Of a stretch of 64,000 nt of DNA, positions 53,624-63,407 are shown piece by piece. Origin of the DNA: Blastocystis hominis. Lineage: Eukaryota > Sar > Bigyra > Opalinata > Blastocystidae. Under the pieces are notes generated by a model. It saw only the letters and a list, made by a program, of their open reading frames with translations. It was not told the DNA's origin and ran no database searches. The first letter of the stretch is position 1. Each line of letters opens with the position of its first letter. Position numbers and translations under genes: made by a program. The stretch spans positions 1,064,204-1,128,203 of the forward strand of contig NW_013171816.1 of NCBI RefSeq assembly GCF_000151665.1. Reading direction: 5' to 3'.

Positions 53624-56043
53624 ATGGGTAAAAGAAACGGAGGAAAGAAATTCAGATGGAGGAATGGGAAGAAGCCTAAGGAAAACGTCTGGAGAACGAT
53701 GGAGGAGTGTCCTCGCGAGAGTGAACTGTTTGAAAACTATTACAAGCTCCAGAAAATCGTTCCCGAAGAGGAATGGGGGCAATTTATTGAAACTCTGGTG
53801 ATTTGTCGATTTCCTGGGTTATTTGTAGAGACGAGATCTTCCTACGACATTCCGCATCAATGAGGCCGACCCCAATTTTGATATCATCAAGAAAAACCTC
53901 AAGACCAAGTATCACTTTGATGGGACCGTGGAATACGAAGGCCAGCAGATCGGCTGTGTTCACCCGATCGAGTGGTACGAAGGGGAAGGAGCTTGGCAAG
54001 TAAAGGCAGTTCCTTTGTTTTCCTTAGATCGATCTCCACCGCAAGAAGCTCCGCAAGGTGGAAGCCTTCAAGGACCTTCACAAGTACATGATAGCTCTCA
54101 CGCTGTCCGGCCACATCGGTCGCCAAGAAGCCGTCAGCATGCTTCCTCCGATGTTCCTCGACGTCCAAAAAGACGACATTGTTCTGGACATGTGCGCCGC
54201 CCCGGGCTCGAAAACGCTCCAAATCCTCGAGAAGCTGCAAAAGCAAGATGGCCATGGCATCGTGGTAGCCAACGACGCGGACAGCAAGCGCGCGTATCTG
54301 CTCGTCCACCAAGTCAGCCACCTCAAGAGCGGCCGCATCATCGTAACGACGCACCTCGGCCAGCAATATCCCTTCCTTCGGTCCCTTCCCCGCGGTTCTG
54401 TAACCCCTAGATTCGACGAAGAACCGCGGGTATCGGCGGACTCGACGTGCCAGAGCGGCTCGTTCGACCGAATTCTGTGCGATGTGCCGTGCAGCGGGGA
54501 CGGTACGCTGGTATCTCGCATCTGATTGGCTGATTGAACGGTAGCGAAAAGCGCCCGATTTGTGGAAAAAGTGGAACATCAAGTACTCGCTGGCGCTGCA
54601 TCCGCTGCAGATCGCGATCACTCTCCGCGGCCTGAAGCTATTGAAGGTGGGAGGCCGCCTCGTGTACAGCACATGTTCATTAAACCCCATCGAGGACGAG
54701 GCCGTCGTCATGGCGCTGCTGCGTCGCTGCGGCGGCGCTGTGCGCATTGTCGACGTCCGCGACCGCTATCCCAAGCTGCGTCGTGCCGCGGGACTCTTTC
54801 AGTGGCAAGTCGTCGACGGACAAAACCAACCATTCCCGCGGTTTGACGCCATCCCCGCGGAAAACAGACGGCTGTACAGGGAGTCGATGTTCCCACCAAG
54901 CGAAGAGGCGTGTCGGGAGGCGCATTTGGAGTGGGCGATGCGGTTTTTGCCGCACCATCAGGACACCGGGGGTTTCTTCGTCTGCGTGCTCGAGAAAACC
55001 GCGGAAATCCCCAAGCTCGACAGAGAGGAGGAGGAGGAGGAGAATGAAACGCCCAAGGAGAACGAAACGCCCAAGGAGAACGAAACGCCCAAGGAGGAGG
55101 GAGAAAAAAGCAAAGCGATGGAAACGGAGAACGAAACGTCCAAGGAGAATGAAACGCCCAAAGAGAACGAAACGCCCAAAGAGAATGAAACTCCTCAACA
55201 ACAACAAGAGGAAGAAGAAGAAGAAGAAGAGAACGAATTGCTGGACGGCGATCTCGTTGGCATCGTGAAGGACGAGCAGCAGTATCTCGCTTTTCCCCGC
55301 GATTACGCCTAGAGTATTCTCCCAGAACCGCAAATACGACGTCCTGATCCCCTGGAACAAAGAGATGTACCCCCGTTTCCCCTTTTCTCCGTAGCCTCCC
55401 CGCGCTGCGCGCCTTCTACGGCATTTCCGACGCGTTCGACTGGGACTTGATCTACTCGCGCTCCGCGAACCACCACGTTCCCCACATCGTGGGATCCCTC
55501 ACCCGCAGATCCTCCTCTACGTGGACCCGGTGGTGAACGCGCTGTGTCTGCGCTCGCGCTCGGCGAAGCGGCTGAAGGTGGTGAACACGGGGCTGAAGCT
55601 GTTCGAGTACAACAGTCGGAAGTGCGAGTGCGCGTACCGCATTTGCCAGGAGGGATTGCCCGTGCTGCGGCCTTTCATGACCAAGCGCGTGGTCGCGGTG
55701 GATCGCACGGACTTCCTCCGCATTCTGGAGACGCAGAAGAACTCGGCGGAGCTCGCGGCGTTCGCGGAGGCCACGCAGAAGCAGCTGGAGGCGATGGAGG
55801 TCGGCGCGTGCGTGTTTGAACTCGATGCGGAGACGAGGAAGCGGCTCACGGAGAAGTTCCCCGCGTTCGAGAGGACGTTCGAGACGATGGGCTGCGTGGT
55901 GTGGCGAGGAACCAAATAGTAGGAGAGAGAGGGGAGAAAGAGTGATGCGTAGCATTAACATCCTCGTGACGGAAGTGGATATCGAGACGATGCGACGCGT
56001 TCTCACCATGGAAGAAGCAGAAGAAGAACAAAAAGAAAACTAA
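53624..56043 (+). CDS. NSUN2: NSUN2/Trm4 RNA cytosine-5 methyltransferase
   Basis: Nine or more exons. Product: KFRWRNGKKPKENVWRTMEE, FKDLHKYMIALTLSGHIGRQ, SAM site VLDMCAAPGSKTLQILE, NDADSKRAYLLVHQ, catalytic motif DRILCDVPCSGDGTL and second Cys in VYSTCSLNPIEDEAVV. The long C-terminal region (ILLYVDPVVNALCL, RLKVVNTGLKLFEY, GCVVWRGTKYINILV) is shared with NSUN2. The usual insert is replaced by repeats of NETPKE. It methylates tRNA C34/C48-50. The last intron (34 nt, ending about 55952) adds a C-terminal exon ending AEEEQKEN with TAA 56041-56043; TGTTTGTTAG follows. Intron 55367-55394 carries GTTTCC. Confidence 0.95.
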
Positions 56044-56096
56044 TGGCGTGTGTTTGTTAGAACAAAAATCGGTTTATAGCGATTCGAATGACTAGA

Positions 56097-57470
56097 TTAC
56101 AAGTGTTGCTCGCGCTTTATGCGATTCCAGACGTTCTTCACGTTGTCGCGATGGCGATTGTTCAGCTGGCGCCCGATCTCCGTGTCGCCCAAGCGCCCTT
56201 CCAGCTTCAGCTTGATCAGCAGCTCCGTTTCCCACTCAGCCCAAGGACTGGTGTTCGTCCGCAGCTTGCGGATCTGCTGATATAATTGGATATATGTGTA
56301 CTGCGGCATCAGCTTCGCGATTTCCTTCTCGCTCGCGCCGCTCTGGACATATTCCTTCAGCTGCTTCGTCGCAGCAGCCGTCCATCGCTCTCGCTTCTTC
56401 GAAAGACTGTTCTTCCACTTATTAATGCACTGACTCACGCAGCGAGTGCCCACATATCGCGAAATCTCGGTCCAATGACCTACACCGAAGCGATTAATGG
56501 CAGTATGGAGACGGTTGCACTCCTCTTTCGTCCACATCTTGGGAGGACTTCGACCACTTGGGTTCTCAAATATCTCTGACTCTGGGAGAAGCATCCAATC
56601 TCCATCGCTATCCTGCTCTCGCTCCTCAGAATGGTCTCGAACACGTTTATGCTCTCGTTCTGGCTCAGGTTCAGGTTCGGGTTCAGGTTCAGGTTCCAAA
56701 GGGAACGATCCTCTCTTCGATGGAGGATACTGAACGGGCATTTCACCGATCGTATTCTGATCCTGAGTGCTTTCTTCCGTATTCATTTCATTGGTATAAT
56801 TGATATCATCATTTATAAAATCATTATTATTAGTATTATTATTATTATTAAAAGTAGTAGTAGTCGAAGTAATAGTATAATTATCATCATTGCTATCAAT
56901 ATTATTCATTTCTTCTCCCTCTCCTTCCTCCTCCTCTTTCATCTCTTGCTCGTTAAAAAGTACTTCCGAACTGACTGATGTGGGAAACGCCACATCTTGG
57001 TTGGGAAGAGACATTGCAAGTGTCGCAGATTCATTGGCAGGTAAAACAGTACCATTTTCGAACGCGAACGAGGGAATTGGAAGACTTGAGTTGCACCGAT
57101 ACAACACACTAGAACCTCTTGGAAGCAAAATAGACTTGCTAACCGAGTCGCAAGAACCCAGAGGATTACAGAGCGGAGGATCGGACATCTCCAAAAACGT
57201 ATCACAACAGCATGCAGAAGAGCAACTGGCAACAGAAGAACTGCAATCAATAGTAGAGCAGCCATCAAAGCAAGAGGAGCAACCCATGGATGAGCAATCA
57301 AAGGAAGGACAGCAATCAATCTCACTGTCAACTGGAGAATAGCATCCATTATAAGAAATATCTCCATTCATCCATTCCTGGCTATAGTTGGGAAGATAAG
57401 TACAACTCGTACACAAAGGATTTGACTCCCCGAAATTGTTGTAATCATAAAGGGAAAGTACTTGTTCCAT
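56097..57470 (-). CDS. MYB-repeat transcription factor
   Basis: Single exon, about 457 aa. The N-terminus is Ser/Cys/Asn-rich with an acidic stretch, an Asn homopolymer (ATT/ATA-rich DNA at 56820-56880) and EPEPEPEPEP. Three C-terminal MYB/SANT repeats: MWTKEECNRLHTAINRFGVG with HWTEISRYVGTRCVSQCINK, RWTAAATKQLKEYVQSGASE, and WAEWETELLIKLKLEGRLGD with NRHRDNVKNVWNRI. They resemble SNAPc/Rap1-like or 3R-MYB arrangements; DNA binding is likely and the function unknown. ATG 57470 chosen as the first Met in frame. TAA 56097-56099; convergent with NSUN2, 53 bases apart. Confidence 0.88.
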   Translation of the reverse strand: MEQVLSLYDYNNFGESNPLCTSCTYLPNYSQEWMNGDISYNGCYSPVDSEIDCCPSFDCSSMGCSSCFDGCSTIDCSSSVASCSSACCCDTFLEMSDPPLCNPLGSCDSVSKSILLPRGSSVLYRCNSSLPIPSFAFENGTVLPANESATLAMSLPNQDVAFPTSVSSEVLFNEQEMKEEEEGEGEEMNNIDSNDDNYTITSTTTTFNNNNNTNNNDFINDDINYTNEMNTEESTQDQNTIGEMPVQYPPSKRGSFPLEPEPEPEPEPEPEREHKRVRDHSEEREQDSDGDWMLLPESEIFENPSGRSPPKMWTKEECNRLHTAINRFGVGHWTEISRYVGTRCVSQCINKWKNSLSKKRERWTAAATKQLKEYVQSGASEKEIAKLMPQYTYIQLYQQIRKLRTNTSPWAEWETELLIKLKLEGRLGDTEIGRQLNNRHRDNVKNVWNRIKREQHL

Positions 57471-57848
57471 CCTTAGACCAGAAAAAATACTGAGACTTTG
57501 AATACTTTGTGACTGGTCTTCCAGTTTTATCAAGAAACTTCCAGGAAAATTCTTGATATAATGACAATAAGGACTTTTGATTGGATTATTCGGGGAGTTT
57601 CATTCAGAAAAACAAAAAATTGATAGAATTTATGGATTTCCTTGTTTCCTTCACGCCGAACATTAGAAAGGCCATCTTGTACGTGTTGTAAGACGCTATC
57701 CGCTTGCTTGATACCACCGATAGAGATTACTTCACTTGGAGTAACAACGTATCAAATGGAATGATTTTATGATAATCATCATTTGAACTTCTTAAGCAAA
57801 CATTACTGGATGTAGAAGCAAATCGGAACTCAAAGTGACACTCAAAAA
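57471..57848. other. intergenic between divergent MYB and TRM13
   Basis: AT-rich. A possible short plus-strand frame starts at 57633 (MDFLVSFTPNIRKAIL) but needs 45-48-nt introns to continue and ends 11 bases before the TRM13 ATG. I do not call it a gene. Confidence 0.4.
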
Positions 57849-59554
57849 ATGGAAGATTCTATTTCGATTATGGAAAATGATGCTCAAGATAAGAAGCGAG
57901 AGCTTTCCGCAATTAGAAAGCAACAAAAGTAGAGCAGTGGGAGAGAGATGCGACCTATAGACTTGAGAAGAAAATGAAGAAAAAGGCACTCGGAGCAAAT
58001 GAACGAGATGAATCAAAATGGCCAAAATGTCTATTTTGGATAGCTAAGTGTGCACGCTTCTGTTCTGGAGAAAGAGCACCGGGAAGCAAATACTGTATCA
58101 ACCATATTCATATGGACCCATCGTATACTCCGCCAAACGACGCCACGTCGAGAAAACGAGTGGTTTGCCCGATCGATCCTTCTCATACGGTATTCGAAGA
58201 CAAACTAAGCAAACACATTAAAATTTGTAATAAGTCGAAACAAACACAACAAAAGCAGCAATGTCCGTATTACGTCGAGAATTTCAACTGTGGTTCTGAA
58301 GTTCAACACGAATCGCCGGCCTTCGATTCCCAAGAAGCCGTTTTTTTTCTTGTTCACGATTTCACAGTTAGAAGCAGCTCTTCGAGGAGCAGTTGGAGCG
58401 AAAGATTCGTTCTGTGTATCATGAGCTCTTTCCCAACGGCATCCCCATGCATGCTCTTCGCCCCGCTTCCTTTGATCCCTTTATTGCAGATAAAGCAGAA
58501 CGCGGAGCCACACAGGACTCGCTTCGCCATCTTTATCAGCAAGTGAGCATGATCAGCAACATGCAAGAGAAGTATGTTATCATTTTTTCCCTCCATTCAA
58601 CATCAGAAATCTCATCAATGAGGACTTTGTATTCGTTGAGTTTGGAGCCGGTAGAGGCATGCTCAGTCTCGGAATCGACTTCTGTTTAAACGGCGAAGTG
58701 GCGAATGAATCCAAGCCAAAATCCACCGATTCCCGCGGCAAGTATCTGCTCCTGGACATTTCGCCTGTCCGCTTCAAAGCAGATCGCTGGCTTCGCCACA
58801 AAGAATCGAATTTCAGTCGAGTTACGGGGAATATTCGCGATCTTGACCTGAGCAAAATACCCATTTTTTCTGTCAATGGAAACCAGAAGTTTGTGGGAAT
58901 CGCGAAGCATTTGTGTGGCGTTGCGACGGACTACACGATTCGGTGCGTTTTGAATGGGATGCAGAGCGGACTGGAGGTACATTGCGCGATGTCGTTGTTA
59001 GTAGTGTGTCGGCGTTTGCATTGCGACATGTTGTCACCATCGCTGTCAGTGGCACAGTTTCGTCGGACACGCGTTCTACAAGGCGCTGGTAAGCGAAAAA
59101 ACATAAAAAATGAATGAAAGGGATTCGAGGAAAAAGAGTGGGATTTTCTTCGCCGATTAACGAGCTGGGCGACGAGCACGGTGTGCATGGAGTGAGTGTG
59201 TGATGTAGAGTAAAGAGCATTCCTCAAGAGAAAAAGAGGAAAAGAAGAGGGAGGGAAAAGAAGAAGAAGATGAGAAGTGTTGTGTTAAGGAAGAGATGTT
59301 GACCTACAATTCTGTTAAAATCGATTTTATTAAGTGTGTTTTTAAAGGAGTGGAATGACGAAAAGACTTGATCCCGAATTAGGTCGCATGTCGAAACGAA
59401 TCATCGATTATTGCAGAAGCAAATTCATTGAGCAGGAAATAAACAGCATTTTGAAAGAGAAAGGAAGAGAAGATCGCTTTCATTCCGAACTTGTTTCCTA
59501 TTGTGAGGAGAAGGAAAGTGTGGAGAACTGTATTATACTGGGATGGTTAAATTG
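57849..59554 (+). CDS. TRMT13: TRM13 tRNA 2'-O-methyltransferase (CHHC zinc finger)
   Basis: About eight exons. N-terminal CCCH-type region CLFWIAKCARFCSGERAPGS, CHHC finger VVCPIDPSHTVFEDKLSKHI, then SAM site FVFVEFGAGRGMLSLGI, FVGIAKHLCGVATDYTIRCV and the catalytic block GVCIATCCHHRCQWHSFVG, ending SWATST, a Lys/Glu linker and DPELGRMSKRIIDYCRS with KESVENCIILGW. TRM13 methylates position 4 of tRNA acceptor stems. The frame reaches TTAAATTG at 59554 and TGTTTGTT starts four bases later, so poly(A) would create TGA. The RNase H2A start codon lies only about 25 bases further. The junctions near 59117-59355 are the least certain. Confidence 0.88.
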
Positions 59555-59579
59555 CGATGTTTGTTCCATTCTTTTCTCT

Positions 59580-60590
59580 ATGCAGCTCAAGTCAAATCTG
59601 TGGAGCTGTGAAATTCAAAAAAGCGAAATCCCAAAGGAATGTCTTGAGGAAGAGGTAATTGTGGGAATTGATGAGGCAGGAAGAGGACCCGTGGTGGGTA
59701 TCATGCTATTTTGATTCTTTATGTGTAGGACCGATGGTTTATGCTGCTGCTTACTGGGCAAAGTCAAAGAATGAGGAAATCAGCAATTTAGGGTTTGATG
59801 GTAAATTTGAATTTTGAATATGATTCTAGACTCGAAAAAGTTTACTTCGGGACAGCGAGATGGGTTCCGAAAGACAATCGACGAGACAGGTTCTATTGGC
59901 TACCTAATTCGATCTCTTTCTCCTAAAGAAATATCTGCAAACATGCTCCAAACGTATCCAACGCTTGATTCTGACTATCGATAGAGTTCCATATAACTTA
60001 AACGAAATGTCCCACAACGCTGCGATCAGTATGATTTCCGAGCTTCTTCGGATGAAAGTGCGCGTCTCCGAAGTCTATATCGACACAGTCGGACCCGCTG
60101 CGAAATACGAAGCCAAACTCAACCAAACTTTCAACTTCACAAACATCAAATTCAAAGTGGCCCCCAAAGCCGACTCCCTCTACAAATGCGTATCTGCCGC
60201 TAGTATCGTCGCAAAGGTATGTCTACTGAGTGCATTGGCATCATAGACGCATCGCGACGCTATTATCGAGCAACATCCCTGGGAAGAACCCTGCATGCAA
60301 GATAGATTGATAGGCAAGTTGGGCAGTGGATATCCTTCAGGTAGGAGTACATGATGGGATGAACGATAGATCCGATGACCGTCCAGTTTTTAGAAAGCGT
60401 AATGGATCCAGTGTTCGGGTTTCCGACGTTTATCCGGTTCAGCTGGAGCACAGCGTCGCGCATGCTGCAAGAGAAGCAAGCGGCGCCGGTGATTTGGAAG
60501 AACGAAGTGGAGAAAGAACCGCCGCTCAAGCGATTTGAGTACGAAGCCGCGATGCAGAGAAGGTGTGGTATAACAAAGAGCGAGTTTTGA
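59580..60590 (+). CDS. RNASEH2A: ribonuclease H2 catalytic subunit A
   Basis: Six exons with introns of 29-31 nt. IVGIDEAGRGPV carries the first Asp-Glu pair, DDSKKFTSGQRDGFRKTI follows, VYIDTVGPAAKYEAKL the third acidic residue and SIVAKTHRDAII the fourth. GKLGSGYPSDPMTVQFL is the typical C-terminal element. RNase H2 removes ribonucleotides from DNA and RNA:DNA hybrids. The start ATG 59580 follows immediately after the TRM13 3' motif. TGA 60588-60590; the convergent XRCC2 stop lies seven bases away. Confidence 0.93.
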
Positions 60591-60597
60591 GTTGTTT

Positions 60598-61532
60598 TCA
60601 TGATACAAAATGCAGGCCTTCGTTGTCGATTTGGTAAAAACACGACTGCTGGCCGTCCTTTACGTTGCAAATGCGCCAGGAATTCTCGACTTTCTCGAGC
60701 AGAAAACGATGCGAGAGAAGGAAAAACCAGCCTTTGAGCGGCATATAATAGAACGAAGCGGACGCAGCGTTCACTTCTACTCGAACACACTTCGAAATCA
60801 TTGTGTACTTGGGGATATCAGAATGAGAGAACACTTCTTCTCGCGTAAAAGACAACGAAAATGATGAAGAATGGAGCGAAACGTCGATTGAAGCGGTTCA
60901 TTGTTGCCCAAATCGTAGAGATAGGCGCTGAGGGAATCGAGAACGAGGAGACGAGGGGAATATGAATGGTTATTTCGAATGGAACAAAGGAAAAGAGCGA
61001 GATGAGTCATGTCTTTGGGACGATATACTTTGACACGGTTGAGAGCTTCGTTGTAGAGCTGAGATCTCTTTCTTGGGTCCTGGATACTCGAGAGACGTTG
61101 ACTGATGATCAACGCAAGCACATTCACGTTGAGTTTTCGATCTGTATCAAAAAAAGCAACATCCGACTGCAACCCTCCCACTTCCGTAGAGCATACGACC
61201 GATGCAATGACGAAATAACTCATCTTTGTATTAAAAAAGCCCAACAACAAAAAAAACTACAATACTCTTCCCCGACTTGTATCTACCGATAAACTCGATA
61301 GCCTCATATGCCTCAATCTGTGGCTATACGTAATACCCCCAACTTCGTGCCTTACGAGAATGGGTATGCCCGTTTGAATGGGATCTATCACTTTGCTTCT
61401 CAAATACTCATAGCCATTCATATCAAAGTTGAAAAAGTCATTTGGCAGAACCGAGCTGACTTCGTTCAGAATCGCCTCGTACCCTTCCTTTCGAGGTGCC
61501 TGCACTCCTTCTCCCCCTTCCTCAATGTCCAT
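60598..61532 (-). CDS. XRCC2: XRCC2-like RAD51 paralogue
   Basis: Exons joined over introns of 32 nt (before PQIEAYEAI), 37 nt (after GKSI) and 32 nt (after LISPK). Walker A is GRYKSGKS, followed by SYFVIASVVCSTEVGGLQS, VAFFDTDRKLNV, VYRPKDMTHLALFLCSI and the Walker B-like LLVLDSLSAYLYDLG, as in XRCC2. The C-terminal FYYMPLKGWFFLLSHRFLLE and CFYQIDNEGLHF fit the XRCC2 end. It acts in homologous recombination with RAD51. TGA 60598-60600. ATG 61532 starts about a dozen bases after the upstream gene's TGTTTGTT. Confidence 0.82.
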
Positions 61533-61559
61533 TTAACAAACAAAACGAAATCAACCAAA

Positions 61560-63364
61560 TTATGAACTAGCCTCCTTCTCAAAGATATCGTAGGGTTTAA
61601 ACGCCTCTCTAAACTCAGACGTAATCTTCGTCTCCTCCTCCACCGACTTCTGCAACGCCTTCCAATCATCCCCCACATTTTCCGCTTCGAGCAGCGAGCC
61701 GACGGCCTGGTGGAAAAACTGCATCTGCGGCCGCTTCTCCTTCACCACATACCCAAACCGCTTCGGTATTTCCTTTTCTCCCCACACTTCTGCGTAAAGA
61801 TAGTCATCTTTCCCTGCCCAATCCTCCAATTTTTGGCCCTATTTATGGAATTCCAAAAATCCCCACTTCCGGAATATCTTGGAAATGAAATCCGCGCTGC
61901 GTCGCCGCTGCGTCCAGCACGATTTTGACCACGCTTTCTGGGATAATAGCGGAATTCCAAAAATACCCTTCGTCGTTTCGATCGGCACAACTTGCAGATG
62001 GCAGTGCAGCGGATTGCGTGTAGTGAGGTTTCTCTCCCAGATAAGCACACTTTTCCCTTGGGCGCGGAACATTCTACGCATCATCTCCTTTTCGGCAAAC
62101 ACGACTTCACCAGCGCTTTTTTGTACTTCTCCATCTCTTCGACGGCTTCTTTTGGCAGCTGCAGCGTGCTCTGCCGATGAACCACCGGGATGATCAAAAT
62201 GTGTCCTGCGGTCAGCTGTCCCTTCGGGCACGCCAAATACGCGTTTTCCCCCACTCTACACATCGTTCTGGCGTCAAAAACCCACGTCACAATGAGATGC
62301 TTTTCTACATTAGGCGCTGCGAGGCAGAACCAACACGAGCTTCGGACCGCGCTTTCGGCCGCTCCAGCAGACTCGCCCGCGTTGACTCGCTTGTCTGGAG
62401 CCGAATCCGCGGCTCCCTGCGCGCGTTTGAAGGAGTCGAACGGCGATTTGGTCGCGAAGGAATCGCATTGTTTTCGCTCCTCCGCGGACATCTGTGAGGC
62501 CGGCACGACGTTCAGAGCATGCAGCCATTTGCGGCTTTTATCGGAGCCAGCGCGGACGGGGCCCAGACACACAATCCGCGTAATGGTGCCATCGATGTTG
62601 CGATAGGGAACACGCTCGTAGAAAGTGTTCTAGATCGAAGAACACGATGTGGAGATACCATTGAGCCCGCAAAGTGATAGCGAGGACGCACAGAGGCAAG
62701 CACTCGGCTAATGATGGGCGATCCTACAGAATGGCAGTCTGGAATGGAGGGGAAGCGAGAATTGTCGAGATTACGAAGCATTCTAGCGAATAAGGAGAAG
62801 GAAAGAAGAACGAACCCCAAAGCCCATTCTGCTGAGAAAACAAAATCCACGTTGGCTTCACCACTGGCAGCGATCGCCTGTTCAATTTGAGATTTGTGGT
62901 AATAAACGGATGAAGAGGAGGAATTGTTGTTTGTGTACTCCTTTTCGTCATAGATACCAGGGATGAACAAGACCTAAGTATAATTGAAATTAGATAGGTA
63001 GTACACGAAGGTCATTGATAGTTTGAAAGCTGACATCGGTCACCAGTGTCAAATTCTTTACTTTACTTAATTGGTCTCGCAACTCGTCGGAAATAACATC
63101 ATCTTTTAAAACAACATATGTTGGAAGCGAAAATGAAATGGAGGAATCTATCCGATCACTTTCCACCCAAATCAGTCTCTACCTATTTGGATCTGATTAT
63201 TCTCATCCAAAAACTTTCCAACGCAGAAGAGAACATCAAACGGACCCACCTTACTTGTGGCATATTTGTTCACTCTGTTTGAAACGTCTTTGATATTTCC
63301 TTCGATATCTCCGCAGATCAAAACCTACAGCTTCAGAGAAACAGTGAAAGCAAACCTTCACCAT
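61560..63364 (-). CDS. CWF19L1: CWF19L1/Drn1, lariat-debranching associated protein
   Basis: Several short introns. N-terminal metallophosphoesterase-like domain (VLICGDIEGNIKDVSNRVNK, FDVLFCVGKFLDE), then the CwfJ part 1 HIT-like region (SSCWFCLAAPNVEKHLIV, ACPKGQLTAGHILIIPVVH, LPKEAVEEMEKYKKAL) and CwfJ part 2 (VLIWERNLTTRNPLHCHLQV, EFREAFKPYDIFEK). The homologue Drn1 helps Dbr1 debranch intron lariats; relatives belong to late splicing complexes. TAA 61560-61562, then TTTGTTTGTTAA before the XRCC2 ATG. Confidence 0.88.
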
Positions 63365-63407
63365 CTCCTTAAGAAAGTATGAGTCTCACAAACAATCAAC
63401 TAAAACT

